DNA of 64,000 bases. It comes from Mycolicibacterium vinylchloridicum. Its GTDB lineage: Bacteria; Actinomycetota; Actinomycetes; Mycobacteriales; Mycobacteriaceae. Each line of letters starts with the position of its first letter. Positions within the stretch are counted from its first letter, which is position 1. The stretch is from contig NZ_JACBJQ010000013.1 of the NCBI RefSeq assembly GCF_013404075.1, positions 1 through 64,000 on the forward strand, read 5' to 3'. Of the stretch, positions 17,550 through 27,029 are shown piece by piece. A model generated the notes under the pieces. The model ran no database searches and was not told where the DNA came from. It saw only the letters and a program-made list of their open reading frames with translations. A program made the position numbers and the translations under genes.

Positions 17550-18565
17550 CACCTAACTCCTTGCTGCGCAAGCGTTTCGGCCAATTCGTACAAACTTCCC
17601 AGATCGACACCGTCGGGAATCGTCGGCAGTTCCAGCCGCGGTACCTTCAACCGGTCGAGCTGTTCCGCGCTCTCGGCGCGGGCCCGGATGCGGCTGGCGT
17701 GTTCGATCGTCTCGGTGAGCAGACCGGCGAAGTCGTTGTCCACCAGCGTGATTCCCGCCCGCTCGAGTCCGGCGCGCACCGCGTCGGCGTCGATATCGCC
17801 CTCGGCGGCCTTGGCCAGGTCGGCGGCGGGCAGGAACGGCGGGATGTTGCGGTTGACGATCACACTGCCGATCGGCAGACCCAACTCCTGCAGTTCCTCG
17901 ATCGCCTCGATGGTCTCCTGGATGGGCAGCGCCTCCAGCAGGGTGACCAGATGGATCGCGGTCTGGTCGGAATGCAGCAGCTTGACCACCCCGTCGGCCT
18001 GCGAGTGCACCGGCCCGCCCTTGGCAAGGTCCGAGACGGCCTTGGTGACGTCGAGGAACCGGGCGATACGCCCGGTCGGGGGAGAATCGACGACAATGGC
18101 GTCGTAGGCCGGTTTTTTACCGTCCTGGCGCACCACCGACTCCTTGATCTTGCCGGTGAGCAGGACGTCGCGCAGACCCGGTGCGATCGTCGTCGCGAAC
18201 TCGATCGCGCCGATCCGGCGCATCGCCCGGCCGGCCAACCCGAGGTTGTAGAACATGTCGAGGTATTCCATGAACGCCGCCTCGATGTCCACGGCCAGCG
18301 CGTTCACGTGTCCGCCGCCCTCGGCGGTGGCGATCTTCAGCTCCTCGTAGGGCAGCGGCGGTACGTCGAACAACTGCGCAATGCCTTGCCGCCCTTCCAC
18401 TTCCACGAGAAGAACCCTGCGCCCCCCGGCGGCCAAGGTCAGTGCCAACGCGGCGGCAACAGTGGTCTTGCCGGTACCGCCCTTGCCTGTGACAAAGTGC
18501 AAGCGGGCCTTCGTCAGGCGCGAAGGCCAGGCTAGAGAGCTGCCATCGCTCGATGTGGTCGCCAT
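17549..18565 (-). CDS. bagA: ArsA/Get3-family ATPase, BagA-like
   Basis: The 338-residue partner of BagB. P-loop GKGGTGKTT at 27-35, then [12 protein letters not shown], a central insert rich in hydrophobic helices (about 100-140), and [18 protein letters not shown] as switch motif. It matches Rv3679. In M. tuberculosis the pair forms a complex linked to glycerol metabolism and stress tolerance, as I recall. It is divergent from the DUF4177 gene at 18631 with a 65-bp gap. Confidence 0.87.
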   Translation of the reverse strand: MATTSSDGSSLAWPSRLTKARLHFVTGKGGTGKTTVAAALALTLAAGGRRVLLVEVEGRQGIAQLFDVPPLPYEELKIATAEGGGHVNALAVDIEAAFMEYLDMFYNLGLAGRAMRRIGAIEFATTIAPGLRDVLLTGKIKESVVRQDGKKPAYDAIVVDSPPTGRIARFLDVTKAVSDLAKGGPVHSQADGVVKLLHSDQTAIHLVTLLEALPIQETIEAIEELQELGLPIGSVIVNRNIPPFLPAADLAKAAEGDIDADAVRAGLERAGITLVDNDFAGLLTETIEHASRIRARAESAEQLDRLKVPRLELPTIPDGVDLGSLYELAETLAQQGVR

Positions 18566-18630
18566 CAGAGCATGCTAGCCACACCCCTGTGGCCCACTGT
18601 GCTGTTGGTACCGAGCGATAAGCTTCGGCC

Positions 18631-18792
18631 ATGAGCCAACCGACGACATGGGAATACGCCACGGTGCCGCTGCTGACCCACGCGACCAAGCAAATCCTCG
18701 ACCAGTGGGGAGCCGACGGCTGGGAACTCGTCGCGGTGCTGCCCGGTCCGACCGGCGAACAGCACGTCGCCTACCTGAAGCGGCCCAAGTGA
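18631..18792 (+). CDS. Small DUF4177-type protein (Rv3678A-like)
   Basis: A 53-residue protein from ATG 18631 (MSQPTTWEYATVPLLTHATK) with the DUF4177 signature W-E-Y-x-T near the start and GADGWELVAVLPGP in the middle. It corresponds to the small gene Rv3678A. The last 4 nt (GTGA) overlap the RidA start, so it opens a coupled three-gene unit. Function unknown. Confidence 0.8.
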   Translation: MSQPTTWEYATVPLLTHATKQILDQWGADGWELVAVLPGPTGEQHVAYLKRPK

Positions 18793-19244
18793 GTCATTCA
18801 GGGCGGCTCGCCGAGTTGGGTCTGACGCTGCCGACGGTGGTGAAGCCGCTGGCCGCTTACGTTCCGGCGGTCCGCACCGGCAATCTCGTCTATACCTCCG
18901 GTCAGCTGCCGATCGAGTCCGGCAGCCTGCTCCACACCGGCAAGGTCGACACCGAGGTGACCCCGGAACAAGCCAAAGAGGCCGCGCGGCTGTGTGCGTT
19001 GAACGCCCTGGCCGCCGTCGACGCTCTGGTCGGCCTCGACTCCGTGACCAGGGTGGTCAAGGTCGTCGGGTTCGTCGCGTCCGCACCCGGTTTCAGTGGT
19101 CAGCCCGGCGTCATCAACGGAGCCTCGGAGTTCCTCGGCGAAGTGTTCGGCGAGGCCGGGGCACACGCGCGGTCGGCCGTCGGCGTTTCGGAATTGCCGC
19201 TGAACGCTCCGGTGGAAGTCGAGCTCATCGTCGAGGTGCAGTGA
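18789..19244 (+). CDS. RidA/YjgF-family protein
   Basis: The 151-residue product (GTG 18789) is of the RidA fold: LVYTSGQLP (34-42), an [16 protein letters not shown] helix and SRSAVGV-like [23 protein letters not shown] at the end. RidA proteins hydrolyse reactive enamine/imine products of PLP enzymes; the catalytic Arg is visible in AHARSAVG. It corresponds to Rv3678c and overlaps both neighbours by 4 nt. Confidence 0.85.
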   Translation: MSHSGRLAELGLTLPTVVKPLAAYVPAVRTGNLVYTSGQLPIESGSLLHTGKVDTEVTPEQAKEAARLCALNALAAVDALVGLDSVTRVVKVVGFVASAPGFSGQPGVINGASEFLGEVFGEAGAHARSAVGVSELPLNAPVEVELIVEVQ

Positions 19245-20011
19245 CCCATCCGGCGTACGGAGTGCTGCGGCCGGTGACCGAATCGGCCTCCGTATTGCTG
19301 TGCAACAACCCGAACATCATGACGCTGGACGGCACCAACACCTGGGTGCTGCGCGGACCCGGCAGCGACGAGATGGTCATCGTCGACCCTGGTCCCGACG
19401 ATGACGAGCACATCGGCCGGCTGGCCGAGCTCGGCACCATCCCGCTCGTGCTGATCAGCCACAAGCACGACGACCACACCGGCGGTATCGACAAGATCGT
19501 GGAGTTGACCGGTGCGGTGGTCCGTTCGGTGGGCAGCGGATTCCTGCGCGGCCTGGGCGGCCCGCTCACCGACGGCGAGATCATCGACGCGGCCGGGCTG
19601 CTGATCACCGTGATGGCCACCCCCGGCCACACCGCGGACTCGTTGTCGTTCCTGGTGGATGATGCGGTGCTGACCGCCGATACCGTTCTCGGCCGCGGCA
19701 CCACCGTGATCGACGACGAAGACGGCAGCCTGACCGAATACCTGGAGTCACTGCGCCGGCTACAGGGCCTGGGGCGCCGGACGGTGCTGCCCGGACACGG
19801 CCCTGAGCTCGATGACCTGGAGGCCGTCACCGCCATGTACCTGGCGCACCGCGAGGAACGGCTCGACCAGGTGCGCCAAGCCCTACGGGCGCTCGGCGAC
19901 GATGCCACCGCACGACAGGTCGTCGAACACGTCTATACCGACGTCGACGAGAAACTGTGGGATGCCGCCGAGAAATCGGTGCGCGCCCAATTGGACTACC
20001 TGCGGGCTTAG
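19241..20011 (+). CDS. MBL-fold metallohydrolase (Rv3677c-like)
   Basis: A 256-residue metallo-beta-lactamase-fold enzyme, GTG 19241, coupled to RidA. Zinc motif HKHDDH is in [12 protein letters not shown], a further His is in TPGHTADS, the metal Asp is in LTADTVLG and the last His is in LPGHGPE. The C-terminal helical part ([17 protein letters not shown]) is typical of the LACTB2/glyoxalase-II-like branch. The substrate is unknown. It converges on crp. Confidence 0.85.
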   Translation: MTHPAYGVLRPVTESASVLLCNNPNIMTLDGTNTWVLRGPGSDEMVIVDPGPDDDEHIGRLAELGTIPLVLISHKHDDHTGGIDKIVELTGAVVRSVGSGFLRGLGGPLTDGEIIDAAGLLITVMATPGHTADSLSFLVDDAVLTADTVLGRGTTVIDDEDGSLTEYLESLRRLQGLGRRTVLPGHGPELDDLEAVTAMYLAHREERLDQVRQALRALGDDATARQVVEHVYTDVDEKLWDAAEKSVRAQLDYLRA

Positions 20012-20069
20012 CGGGCGCTACATCGATACTCGCTCGGTTGCGCCCGGGCTCCGCAAGCTCCGCTCGCGC

Positions 20070-20744
20070 TTACCTCGCTCGCCGCGCCAGCCGCTCGGAG
20101 TCGCTGATCAGCACGCTCTTGCCCTCCAGGCGGATCCATCCGCGGTGGGCGAAGTCGGCCAACGCTTTGTTCACCGTCTCGCGCGATGCCCCGACCAGCT
20201 GGGCGATCTCCTCCTGGGTGAGGTCATGCGTCACCCGCAGCGCGCCGCCCTCCTGGGTGCCGAACCGCTGAGCCAGCTGCAGCAGCTGCTTGGCGACACG
20301 GCCCGGAACGTCGGTGAAGATCAGGTCGGCGAGGTTGTTGTTGGTGCGACGGAGCCGACGTGCCAACACCCGGAGCAACTGCTCGGCGATCTCAGGACGA
20401 TCGGCGATCCACGCCCGCAGCGCGTCGCGGTCCATCGAGACGGCGCGCACCTCGGTGATGGTGGTGGCGCTGGAGGTCCGCGGTCCCGGGTCGAAGATCG
20501 ACAGCTCGCCGAACATGTCCGACGGGCCCATGATCGTCAGCAGATTTTCCCGCCCGTCGGGGGAACGGCGGCCGATCTTCACCTTGCCGGAGATGATGAT
20601 GTACAGCCGATCGCCGGGCTCGCCTTCGGCGAAGACAGTATGTCCCCGCGGGAAGTCCACCGGCTGCAGCTGTTTGGTCAGCGCGGAGACCGCGCTGGGT
20701 TCAACTCCCTGGAAGATTCCGGCCCTCGCCAGGATCTCGTCCAC
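20070..20744 (-). CDS. crp: cAMP receptor protein, global regulator
   Basis: The 224-residue protein has a cyclic-nucleotide domain with [17 protein letters not shown] (phosphate-binding Arg and Ser) and a C-terminal winged helix-turn-helix [22 protein letters not shown]. Length and sequence match M. tuberculosis CRP (Rv3676). It binds TGTGA-N6-TCACA-type sites when tuned by cAMP. The large adenylate cyclase at 42252-43850 in this window is a possible cAMP source. Confidence 0.95.
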   Translation of the reverse strand: MDEILARAGIFQGVEPSAVSALTKQLQPVDFPRGHTVFAEGEPGDRLYIIISGKVKIGRRSPDGRENLLTIMGPSDMFGELSIFDPGPRTSSATTITEVRAVSMDRDALRAWIADRPEIAEQLLRVLARRLRRTNNNLADLIFTDVPGRVAKQLLQLAQRFGTQEGGALRVTHDLTQEEIAQLVGASRETVNKALADFAHRGWIRLEGKSVLISDSERLARRAR

Positions 20745-20844
20745 GTCGCCCCTCTTAAACTCTTCGATGATGTGAAATGCGCAGGCCAGCTGTATTGCTG
20801 GGCAGTGTCAGTCTAGTGGTAGCTGGGCTTGCAACGAGCCAACG

Positions 20845-21144
20845 CTACACACGATTGGCGTACTGGGTTCGGTGAAACTGCGGATTCGGCCGTGCATGGG
20901 CGTATGACCGCGTGGGCAAACCGGGCTCGTCATCACTGCGGCGGGCAGGCACCTCTGCCCGTCGATCCCGGATTTCGGCGCTGGGCGGTGCCGGCGCCGG
21001 TGCCGCCTTGGCCGCCCGCTCCAGATATTCGGTGACGTCGTCCGCGGGTGTGCGCTCGGTGTGCAACGCCTCTTCGAGACGCTGTAACCCGAACGTCGAG
21101 AGCATCAACAGCCCGGGGACACACACCGCGAGCAACCAGGTCAC
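20845..21144 (-). CDS. Small membrane protein (Rv3675-like)
   Basis: The 99-residue protein starts at GTG 21144 with a single membrane span (residues 2-18, [17 protein letters not shown]) and continues as a polar, Pro/Arg-rich tail with a coiled [20 protein letters not shown] segment. It sits upstream of crp on the same strand and divergent from nth, the position of Rv3675. No function can be assigned. Confidence 0.65.
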   Translation of the reverse strand: MTWLLAVCVPGLLMLSTFGLQRLEEALHTERTPADDVTEYLERAAKAAPAPAPPSAEIRDRRAEVPARRSDDEPGLPTRSYAHARPNPQFHRTQYANRV

Positions 21145-21238
21145 GGGGGTTAGTAAACACGCGCAAGGTCTCAGCGGGATTACGAATTGTCACCGGTCAG
21201 TCCGCAGCTTGACGGACCGGAGTCAGTACCCTTGCAAC

Positions 21239-22051
21239 GTGACCACGGACAGCCCCCCGACCAGGCGCAAAACCGCCCGCGGCGCCGTCAAGGCACCGGC
21301 GGAGAGTAAGGCGGAGGCAACGAAGTGGGATTCGGAGACCCACGTAGGTCTCGTCCGGCGCGCCCGTCGGATGAACCGGACGCTGGCCACCGCATTTCCG
21401 CATGTGTACTGCGAGCTCGATTTCACCAATCCGCTGGAGCTGGCTGTCGCCACCATCCTGTCCGCGCAGTGCACGGACGTCCGTGTCAACCAGACCACCC
21501 CCGCGCTGTTCGCCAAGTACCGCACCGCGCGGGACTACGCGCAGGCCGACCGGACCGAGCTCGAGGAGATGGTCCGCCCGACCGGCTTCTACCGGAACAA
21601 GACCAACTCGCTGATCGGCCTCGGCCAGGCCCTCGAGGAGCGCTTCGACGGCGAGGTGCCTCATACGCTCGACGAGCTCGTGACGCTGCCGGGCATCGGC
21701 CGCAAGACCGCCAACGTCATCCTCGGCAATGCCTTCGACATCCCCGGCATCACCGTGGACACCCACTTCGGCCGGCTCGTGCGCCGCTGGCGCTGGACCG
21801 CTGAAGAAGACCCGGTCAAGGTCGAGCACATCGTCGGTGGCCTCATCGAACGCAGCCAGTGGACGCTGCTGAGCCACCGCGTCATATTCCATGGCCGGCG
21901 GGTGTGCCACGCCCGCAAGCCGGCCTGCGGGGTGTGCGTGCTGGCCAAGGACTGCCCGTCGTTCGGGCTGGGGCCCACCGATCCGCTGGTTGCCGCACCG
22001 TTGGTGAAGGGGCCGGAGACCGAGCATCTGCTTGCGCTGGCCGGGCTCTGA
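21239..22051 (+). CDS. nth: Endonuclease III (DNA glycosylase/AP lyase)
   Basis: The 270-residue repair enzyme removes oxidised pyrimidines. The helix-hairpin-helix is [15 protein letters not shown] with catalytic Lys156; Asp174 is in GITVDTH; the [4Fe-4S] ligands are C223, C230, C233 and C239 (C-x6-C-x2-C-x5-C). GTG 21239 adds a basic head of about 35 residues ([14 protein letters not shown]), usual in mycobacteria. It begins the nth-tlpA-nudix-marP run; 18 bp separate it from the next gene. Confidence 0.95.
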   Translation: MTTDSPPTRRKTARGAVKAPAESKAEATKWDSETHVGLVRRARRMNRTLATAFPHVYCELDFTNPLELAVATILSAQCTDVRVNQTTPALFAKYRTARDYAQADRTELEEMVRPTGFYRNKTNSLIGLGQALEERFDGEVPHTLDELVTLPGIGRKTANVILGNAFDIPGITVDTHFGRLVRRWRWTAEEDPVKVEHIVGGLIERSQWTLLSHRVIFHGRRVCHARKPACGVCVLAKDCPSFGLGPTDPLVAAPLVKGPETEHLLALAGL

Positions 22052-22069
22052 CTTCCGGCTCGGTATTGG

Positions 22070-22711
22070 ATGACGACGTCGACCCGCTGGACGCTGCTGG
22101 TGCTTGCCGTGATCGCGGCCCTGATCACGGGGCTGGTCCTCGCCCTCGATGAGACCCCGCCGGGAACCGAGGGTGCACCGGGCGCGCAGGCCGCCCGAGC
22201 ACACCGCGACGCCGACACGCCCGAGGCGCTTGCCGGGCCGCGGCAGCGTGCCGACCTGCCACGGTGCCCGGCAGCGGCCGACAATCCCGGCCCCGAGAAA
22301 CTGCGCGGCATCGTCGTCGAATGCGCCGCCGACGGAGCGAATGTGGATGTCGCCCGTGCTCTGGCCGGCCGCCCGGTGGTGCTCAACCTGTGGGCCTACT
22401 GGTGCGGGCCGTGCGCCGAGGAACTGCCCGCGATGGCGGACTACCAGCGCCGAGTAGGCCCGGACGTCTCGGTGGTGACCGTGCACCAGGACGAGAACGA
22501 GACCGCGGCGTTGCTGCGCCTGGCCGAGCTGGGGGTGCGGCTGCCCACTCTGCAGGACGGTCAGCGCCGGATCGCCGCGGCCCTGGGGGTGCCCAATGTG
22601 ATGCCCGCGACGGTGGTACTGCGCGCAGACGGTAGCGTTGCCGAAATCCTGCCGCAAGCGTTCACCAGTGCCGACGAGATCGCCGCCGCGGTGAAGAATG
22701 CATTGCAGTGA
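22070..22711 (+). CDS. Membrane-anchored thioredoxin-like (TlpA/ResA) protein
   Basis: The 213-residue protein has an N-terminal membrane anchor (about 7-26), a Pro/Ala linker, and a thioredoxin fold with LWAYWCGPCAEELPA (CxxC) and a cis-Pro region VPNVMPATVVL. It should act as an extracytoplasmic disulfide reductase. It corresponds to Rv3673c. Its partner could be MarP downstream, which depends on a disulfide. Confidence 0.87.
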   Translation: MTTSTRWTLLVLAVIAALITGLVLALDETPPGTEGAPGAQAARAHRDADTPEALAGPRQRADLPRCPAAADNPGPEKLRGIVVECAADGANVDVARALAGRPVVLNLWAYWCGPCAEELPAMADYQRRVGPDVSVVTVHQDENETAALLRLAELGVRLPTLQDGQRRIAAALGVPNVMPATVVLRADGSVAEILPQAFTSADEIAAAVKNALQ

Positions 22712-23514
22712 CAACAGATGAGAGAGAAGCGCCGGTGACCTCGTGGGGTTCCTCCCGCTCGTCGGGACCGGTTGCGCTCACCCCGGAATTCCGGCCCCCG
22801 TGGCTGGCGCCGCTGGTCGACAACGTCGACCGCGTGCCGCAGGCATATCGCCGCAAGGTGCCGCCCGAGTTTCTGGCCGCGGTCACCAAAGCCCGGGCCG
22901 CCGGCACCGGTGGGCGCGACGCCGCGGTCCTGGTGCTGTTTTCCGGACCGGGTTCGGATCTCTCGAGCGGGCAGCTGCCCGACGATGCCGATCTGCTGCT
23001 GACCGTGCGCGCCGGCACGTTGCGCCATCATGCGGGGCAAGCCGCATTCCCCGGAGGGGCCGCCGACGCGGCAGATCCCGACCCGGTCGCCACGGCGCTG
23101 CGAGAAGCACAGGAAGAGACCGGAATCGACCCGGGTCGGCTGTACCCGTTGGCCTTGTTGGAGCGAATGTTCATTCCCCCCTCGGGTTTTCACGTCGTAC
23201 CGGTACTGGCCTATTCACCGGATCCGGGGCCGGTGGCCGTCGTCGATCAGGCCGAGACCGCGATCGTCGCGCGGGTTCCGGTGCGTGCCTTCGTCAATCC
23301 TGTGAACCGGCTGATGGTGTATCGCACGGGAACGGGTCCGGGCTTCGCCGGTCCGGCATTTCTGCTCAACCAGATGTTGGTGTGGGGATTCACCGGCCAC
23401 GTAATCTCTGCGATGCTCGACGTCGCCGGCTGGTCGCAACCGTGGAACACCGACGACGTCCGGGAGTTGGACGAGGCGATGGCTCTCGTGGGTAGCAGTG
23501 AGGAGCCCCTGTGA
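22708..23514 (+). CDS. NUDIX hydrolase, CoA pyrophosphatase type
   Basis: A 268-residue protein (GTG 22708, GTGA overlap with the previous stop). It carries the CoA-specific motif LLTVRAGTLRHHAGQAAFPGG and a NUDIX box ending REAQEETGI, so it probably cleaves CoA or acyl-CoA to 4'-phosphopantetheine and 3',5'-ADP. The extra N-terminal 60 residues and C-terminal GHVISAMLDVAGW are typical of the family. It corresponds to Rv3672c and overlaps marP by 4 nt. Confidence 0.87.
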   Translation: MTTDEREAPVTSWGSSRSSGPVALTPEFRPPWLAPLVDNVDRVPQAYRRKVPPEFLAAVTKARAAGTGGRDAAVLVLFSGPGSDLSSGQLPDDADLLLTVRAGTLRHHAGQAAFPGGAADAADPDPVATALREAQEETGIDPGRLYPLALLERMFIPPSGFHVVPVLAYSPDPGPVAVVDQAETAIVARVPVRAFVNPVNRLMVYRTGTGPGFAGPAFLLNQMLVWGFTGHVISAMLDVAGWSQPWNTDDVRELDEAMALVGSSEEPL

Positions 23515-24698
23515 CGAGTTCACAATGGCTGGACATCGCCGTGCTGGCTGTGGCGTTCGTCGCGGCCATCTCGGGTTGGCGGTCCGGCGCGTTGGGCTCA
23601 CTGATGTCATTCGTGGGTGTGGTCCTCGGCGCGATCGCCGGGGTGATGCTGGCTCCGCATATTGTCAGCCACATCAGTTCGCCGCGCGGCAAGCTGTTTG
23701 CTGCACTCTTCTTGATCTTGGCTCTGGTCGTGATCGGCGAGGTGGCCGGGGTGGTGCTGGGCCGCGCGGTGCGCGGCGCCATCCGCAATCGCGCGGTACG
23801 CTCCGTCGACTCGGTGATCGGCGTTGCTCTGCAGCTCGTGGTGGTCATGGTCGCGGCGTGGCTGCTGGCCAGCCCGTTGACGTCCTCCGACCAGCCGAAC
23901 CTGGCCGCGGCGACGCGCGGCTCGAAAGTGCTTGCCGAGGTGGACAAGTACGCGCCCGAGTGGCTCAAGACCGTGCCCAAGCGGATGTCGGCGCTGTTGC
24001 GCACCTCTGGGCTGCCCGACGTCCTGCAGCCGTTCGGCCGCACTCCGATCCAAGCCGTCGACGCCCCGGATGCGTCGCTGGCCGACAGCCTGGTCGTGGC
24101 CAACGCCAAGCCCAGCGTGGTCAAGATCCGCGGTGTCGCACCGGGCTGCCAAAAGGTATTGGAGGGCACCGGTTTCGTGATCGCCCCGAATCGGGTGATG
24201 TCCAATGCGCACGTGGTCGCCGGTTCCGACAGCGTCACCGTGGAAGCCGAGGGGCAGACCTACGACGCGACCGTCGTCTCCTATGACCCCAACGAGGACA
24301 TCTCGATTCTGGATGTGCCCAACCTCCCGCAGCGCCCACTGGTATTCGCCGACCAACCGGCGAAGTCAGGAACCGACGCGGTCGTGCTGGGCTATCCCGG
24401 GGGCGGCGAGTTCGCGGCCACCCCCGCGCGGGTGCGGGAGACCATCGAGCTCAACGGACCGGACATCTATCGCACCACCACGGTCAACCGTGAGGTGTAC
24501 ACCATCAGAGGCACTGTGCGTCAAGGAAATTCCGGTGGACCGATGATAAACCGGGCTGGCCAGGTGCTCGGCGTGGTGTTCGGTGCGGCAGTGGACGACA
24601 ACGACACCGGGTTCGTGATGACCGCCAACGAGGTGTCGCGTCAGCTGGCCAAGATCGGCAACACCGCGAAAGTGCCCACCGGGGCCTGCGTCACCTGA
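23511..24698 (+). CDS. marP: Membrane serine protease for acid and oxidative stress resistance
   Basis: The 395-residue protein has four N-terminal membrane segments (about 7-25, 31-50, 62-83, 101-121; CvpA-like) and a periplasmic chymotrypsin-like domain with catalytic His234, Asp263 and Ser341 (GNSGGP). Cys213 and Cys393 are placed to form the disulfide that stabilises MarP. In M. tuberculosis it (Rv3671c) protects cytoplasmic pH in acid by processing a peptidoglycan hydrolase. It is translationally coupled to the NUDIX gene, and its 3' end overlaps ephE by 8 nt on the other strand. Confidence 0.94.
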   Translation: MTSSQWLDIAVLAVAFVAAISGWRSGALGSLMSFVGVVLGAIAGVMLAPHIVSHISSPRGKLFAALFLILALVVIGEVAGVVLGRAVRGAIRNRAVRSVDSVIGVALQLVVVMVAAWLLASPLTSSDQPNLAAATRGSKVLAEVDKYAPEWLKTVPKRMSALLRTSGLPDVLQPFGRTPIQAVDAPDASLADSLVVANAKPSVVKIRGVAPGCQKVLEGTGFVIAPNRVMSNAHVVAGSDSVTVEAEGQTYDATVVSYDPNEDISILDVPNLPQRPLVFADQPAKSGTDAVVLGYPGGGEFAATPARVRETIELNGPDIYRTTTVNREVYTIRGTVRQGNSGGPMINRAGQVLGVVFGAAVDDNDTGFVMTANEVSRQLAKIGNTAKVPTGACVT

Positions 24699-25647
24699 TC
24701 GGGCCGTACACCTGACCCAAGAACCGCCGCAGGTGTTCGTTGACCTCGTCGGGAGCTTCCTCGTGGGCGAAGTGTCCGACCCCGGCAACCGAGACGAACC
24801 GTCCGCGTGGTGCGTAGTGCTGGGTGCGGTCCACCGGGTCGGCGAGCACGTACGGATCGGCGTCGCCGCGTAGGTGCAGGAGCGGAACGTCGAGCTGGCG
24901 GTCCATCGATTTCATGAATCGCCAACCCTCGCTGCGTAATTGGCTGCGCACCGCCCAACGTTGGTATTCCAGCGCGGAGTGCGCCGCCGACGGAATCTGG
25001 ATGGCCCGTCGCATATGCGAGATCGTTTCTGAAAAGTCCTCGGAAGCAAGCCATTTACCCGATGCGCGGCTGCGTACCAGGTGCTCGAGCGCCTCGGCGT
25101 TGTGCCGGGTGAGTGCCCGCTCGGGAAAGGCCGGAATCTGGTAACGCAGCAGCGCGGGGAGTAGCGCCTTGCCCTGGTCGCGCCTGGTCAACGCCGACGC
25201 CCGCAGCGCGGCCGGGTGCGGTGAGCTCACCAGCGCGATGGCCCGCACCATCCGTGAGTGCAATACCGAGGTCGCCCAGCAGACCAGTCCGCCGTCGGCG
25301 TGGCCCACCAGAGTCGCCGAGCCATGGCCGAGCGCACGGATCAGCCCGGCGGTGTCGCCGGCCAGCGTCCAGCCGTCGTAGCCGCGTGGTGGTTTGTCGC
25401 TGCCGCCGTACCCGCGCAGGTCGACCGCCACCACTCGGACTCCGGACAGGCCGCGCAGCTGATGGCGCCAGGACCACCAGAACGAGCCGAAGCCGTGCAG
25501 CAGGATCACCAGTGGTCGCGACGCGCCCGCCGTGGATTCCGAGTCGCCCAGGCCCTCCACGCAGTGGAACCGAATTCCGTTGGCGTGGACATCGAAATGA
25601 CGCCACGGCCCCGCGATGCGGGTGACCGACGGATCCGGTTGGGCCAT
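24691..25647 (-). CDS. ephE: Alpha/beta hydrolase annotated as epoxide hydrolase EphE
   Basis: The 318-residue protein has the alpha/beta-hydrolase HGF oxyanion motif (HGFGSFWWSW), DLRGYGGSDKP, a likely acid Asp in LRGDADPYV, and the C-terminal His in VGHFAHEEAP. The nucleophile elbow reads GHADGG (115-120), where epoxide hydrolases have GHDWGG, so the usual Asp nucleophile position holds Ala117. It corresponds to Rv3670 (ephE) by context; true epoxide hydrolase activity is doubtful. ATG 25647 overlaps the stop of the holin-like gene (ATGA). Confidence 0.8.
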   Translation of the reverse strand: MAQPDPSVTRIAGPWRHFDVHANGIRFHCVEGLGDSESTAGASRPLVILLHGFGSFWWSWRHQLRGLSGVRVVAVDLRGYGGSDKPPRGYDGWTLAGDTAGLIRALGHGSATLVGHADGGLVCWATSVLHSRMVRAIALVSSPHPAALRASALTRRDQGKALLPALLRYQIPAFPERALTRHNAEALEHLVRSRASGKWLASEDFSETISHMRRAIQIPSAAHSALEYQRWAVRSQLRSEGWRFMKSMDRQLDVPLLHLRGDADPYVLADPVDRTQHYAPRGRFVSVAGVGHFAHEEAPDEVNEHLRRFLGQVYGPIR

Positions 25648-26159
25648 CACCAGCCCGATGGGTCTTTGGGCGGCGTGGTGTTGGCGGAGATGGCCTTGTC
25701 CGCCGCCTTGTCGTGGCCGGGGGTGAGCGCTTCCCGCAGTTCGCCCACGGACTCGATGGTCTGCTGCGGGCCGCGGATCCGGCGCACCTTGAGATAACCC
25801 AGCAGGGCGAACACCGCCGTCGTGGCCACCATGAGGAGGAACACGATCAGGAAGGCCACCCAGCGCCACAGCCACGTGTCGAGCAGCTCGGCGAGGAAGA
25901 AGAACAGGAAGAACGTCGAGTAGAACAGCACGACCAGCGCGAGGATGAAGAAGACGCTGCCGGTGAGGCCCTTCTTCACGTCGCGGGTGATCTCGGCCTT
26001 GGCCAGCTCGACCTCGGCGCGCACCAGGGTGGACACCTGCGCGGTCGCGTCCTTCACCAAGTCACCGATGGAGGGATTGGCGGGTACCGCGTTCGGGTCC
26101 ACCAGCGGGATCGAGGTGACGGTGGTGGGTACCCCGTTCGTGCGATCGCCATTGCTCAC
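25647..26159 (-). CDS. Phage-holin-family/DUF1469 membrane protein (Rv3669-like)
   Basis: The 170-residue protein has an N-terminal amphipathic part with LVKDATAQVSTLVRAEVELAKAEITRDVKKG, then two strong membrane spans (about 67-91 and 98-121), then a polar tail. This is the DUF1469 (holin-X) pattern; the name comes from the hydropathy profile, and no lysis role is implied. It is first in a two-gene unit with ephE and diverges from the S1 protease gene. Confidence 0.82.
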   Translation of the reverse strand: MSNGDRTNGVPTTVTSIPLVDPNAVPANPSIGDLVKDATAQVSTLVRAEVELAKAEITRDVKKGLTGSVFFILALVVLFYSTFFLFFFLAELLDTWLWRWVAFLIVFLLMVATTAVFALLGYLKVRRIRGPQQTIESVGELREALTPGHDKAADKAISANTTPPKDPSGW

Positions 26160-26302
26160 GGCTGTCCTCCAACTTTCTGTCGTCGCGGTTCATGTTGCCA
26201 TGCCGGGCTCGGGGCCGGATACCCACTGAGCTGTTACGCAAGTTACGGGTGTGACCACGCTAGACTCGCGCTGTCGGGGCGAACTGTCGATGGAGGTTGC
26301 TG

Positions 26303-27022
26303 GTGACGACCGCACAGCGGGTTCGGCTGAGAGCGGGGGCTGTTGCGCTGGCTCTCGGCGCCCTGATCCTGGCCCAGTCGCCGGCCGTCATGGCCGACGG
26401 GAAGGTGCCGATCGGCGGCGGAGCGGGCATCGTCGTCAACGGCGACACCTACTGCACGCTGACCTCCATCGGTACGGACAACACCGGCGCGCTGATCGGC
26501 TTCACCTCCGCGCACTGCGGTGGCCCGGGCGCCCAGGTCGGTTCCGAAGACCGTCCCGACGACGGTGTCATCGGCACGATGGTCGCCGGTAACGACAATC
26601 TCGACTACGCGGTGATCCGGTTCGACCCCGCCAAGGTGCAACCGGTCTCGAACTACAAGGGATTCGTCATCGACGGCATCGGCCCCGACCCGGTGTTCGG
26701 CGAGATCGCCTGCAAACTGGGCCGCACCACCGGCTACTCGTGCGGCGTCACCTGGGGCCCCGGGCAGGACCCGGGCACCATCGTCAATCAGGTGTGCGGC
26801 CAGCCGGGTGATTCCGGTGCGCCGGTGACGGTGAACAACAAGCTGGTCGGCATGATTCACGGCGCGTTCAGCGAGGACCTGCCGACCTGCGTCGTCAAGT
26901 TCATCCCGCTGCACACCCCTGCTGTGACGATGTCGATCAATGCGATCCTCGGCGACGTCGCCGGCAAGAACCGCCCCGGCACCGGTTTCGTCCCGACCCA
27001 GGACGTCGTCGGTCCGTCCTAG
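26303..27022 (+). CDS. Secreted chymotrypsin-like (S1) serine protease
   Basis: The 239-residue protein (GTG 26303, GGAGG six bases upstream) has a signal peptide ending near MADG (residue 33), then a small trypsin-fold domain with His71 (FTSAHC), Asp101 (NLDYAVI) and Ser171 (GQPGDSGAP). Four to six cysteines (51, 72, 137, 147, 165 and one near 190) can form disulfides. It corresponds to Rv3668c, a secreted protease of unknown target. Confidence 0.86.
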   Translation: MTTAQRVRLRAGAVALALGALILAQSPAVMADGKVPIGGGAGIVVNGDTYCTLTSIGTDNTGALIGFTSAHCGGPGAQVGSEDRPDDGVIGTMVAGNDNLDYAVIRFDPAKVQPVSNYKGFVIDGIGPDPVFGEIACKLGRTTGYSCGVTWGPGQDPGTIVNQVCGQPGDSGAPVTVNNKLVGMIHGAFSEDLPTCVVKFIPLHTPAVTMSINAILGDVAGKNRPGTGFVPTQDVVGPS

Positions 27023-27029
27023 CTCGGCG

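Noticed and set aside
26234..26275. Possible promoter with TAGACT as -10 box before the S1 protease
   Set aside because: No -35-like hexamer at proper spacing; too weak to list.
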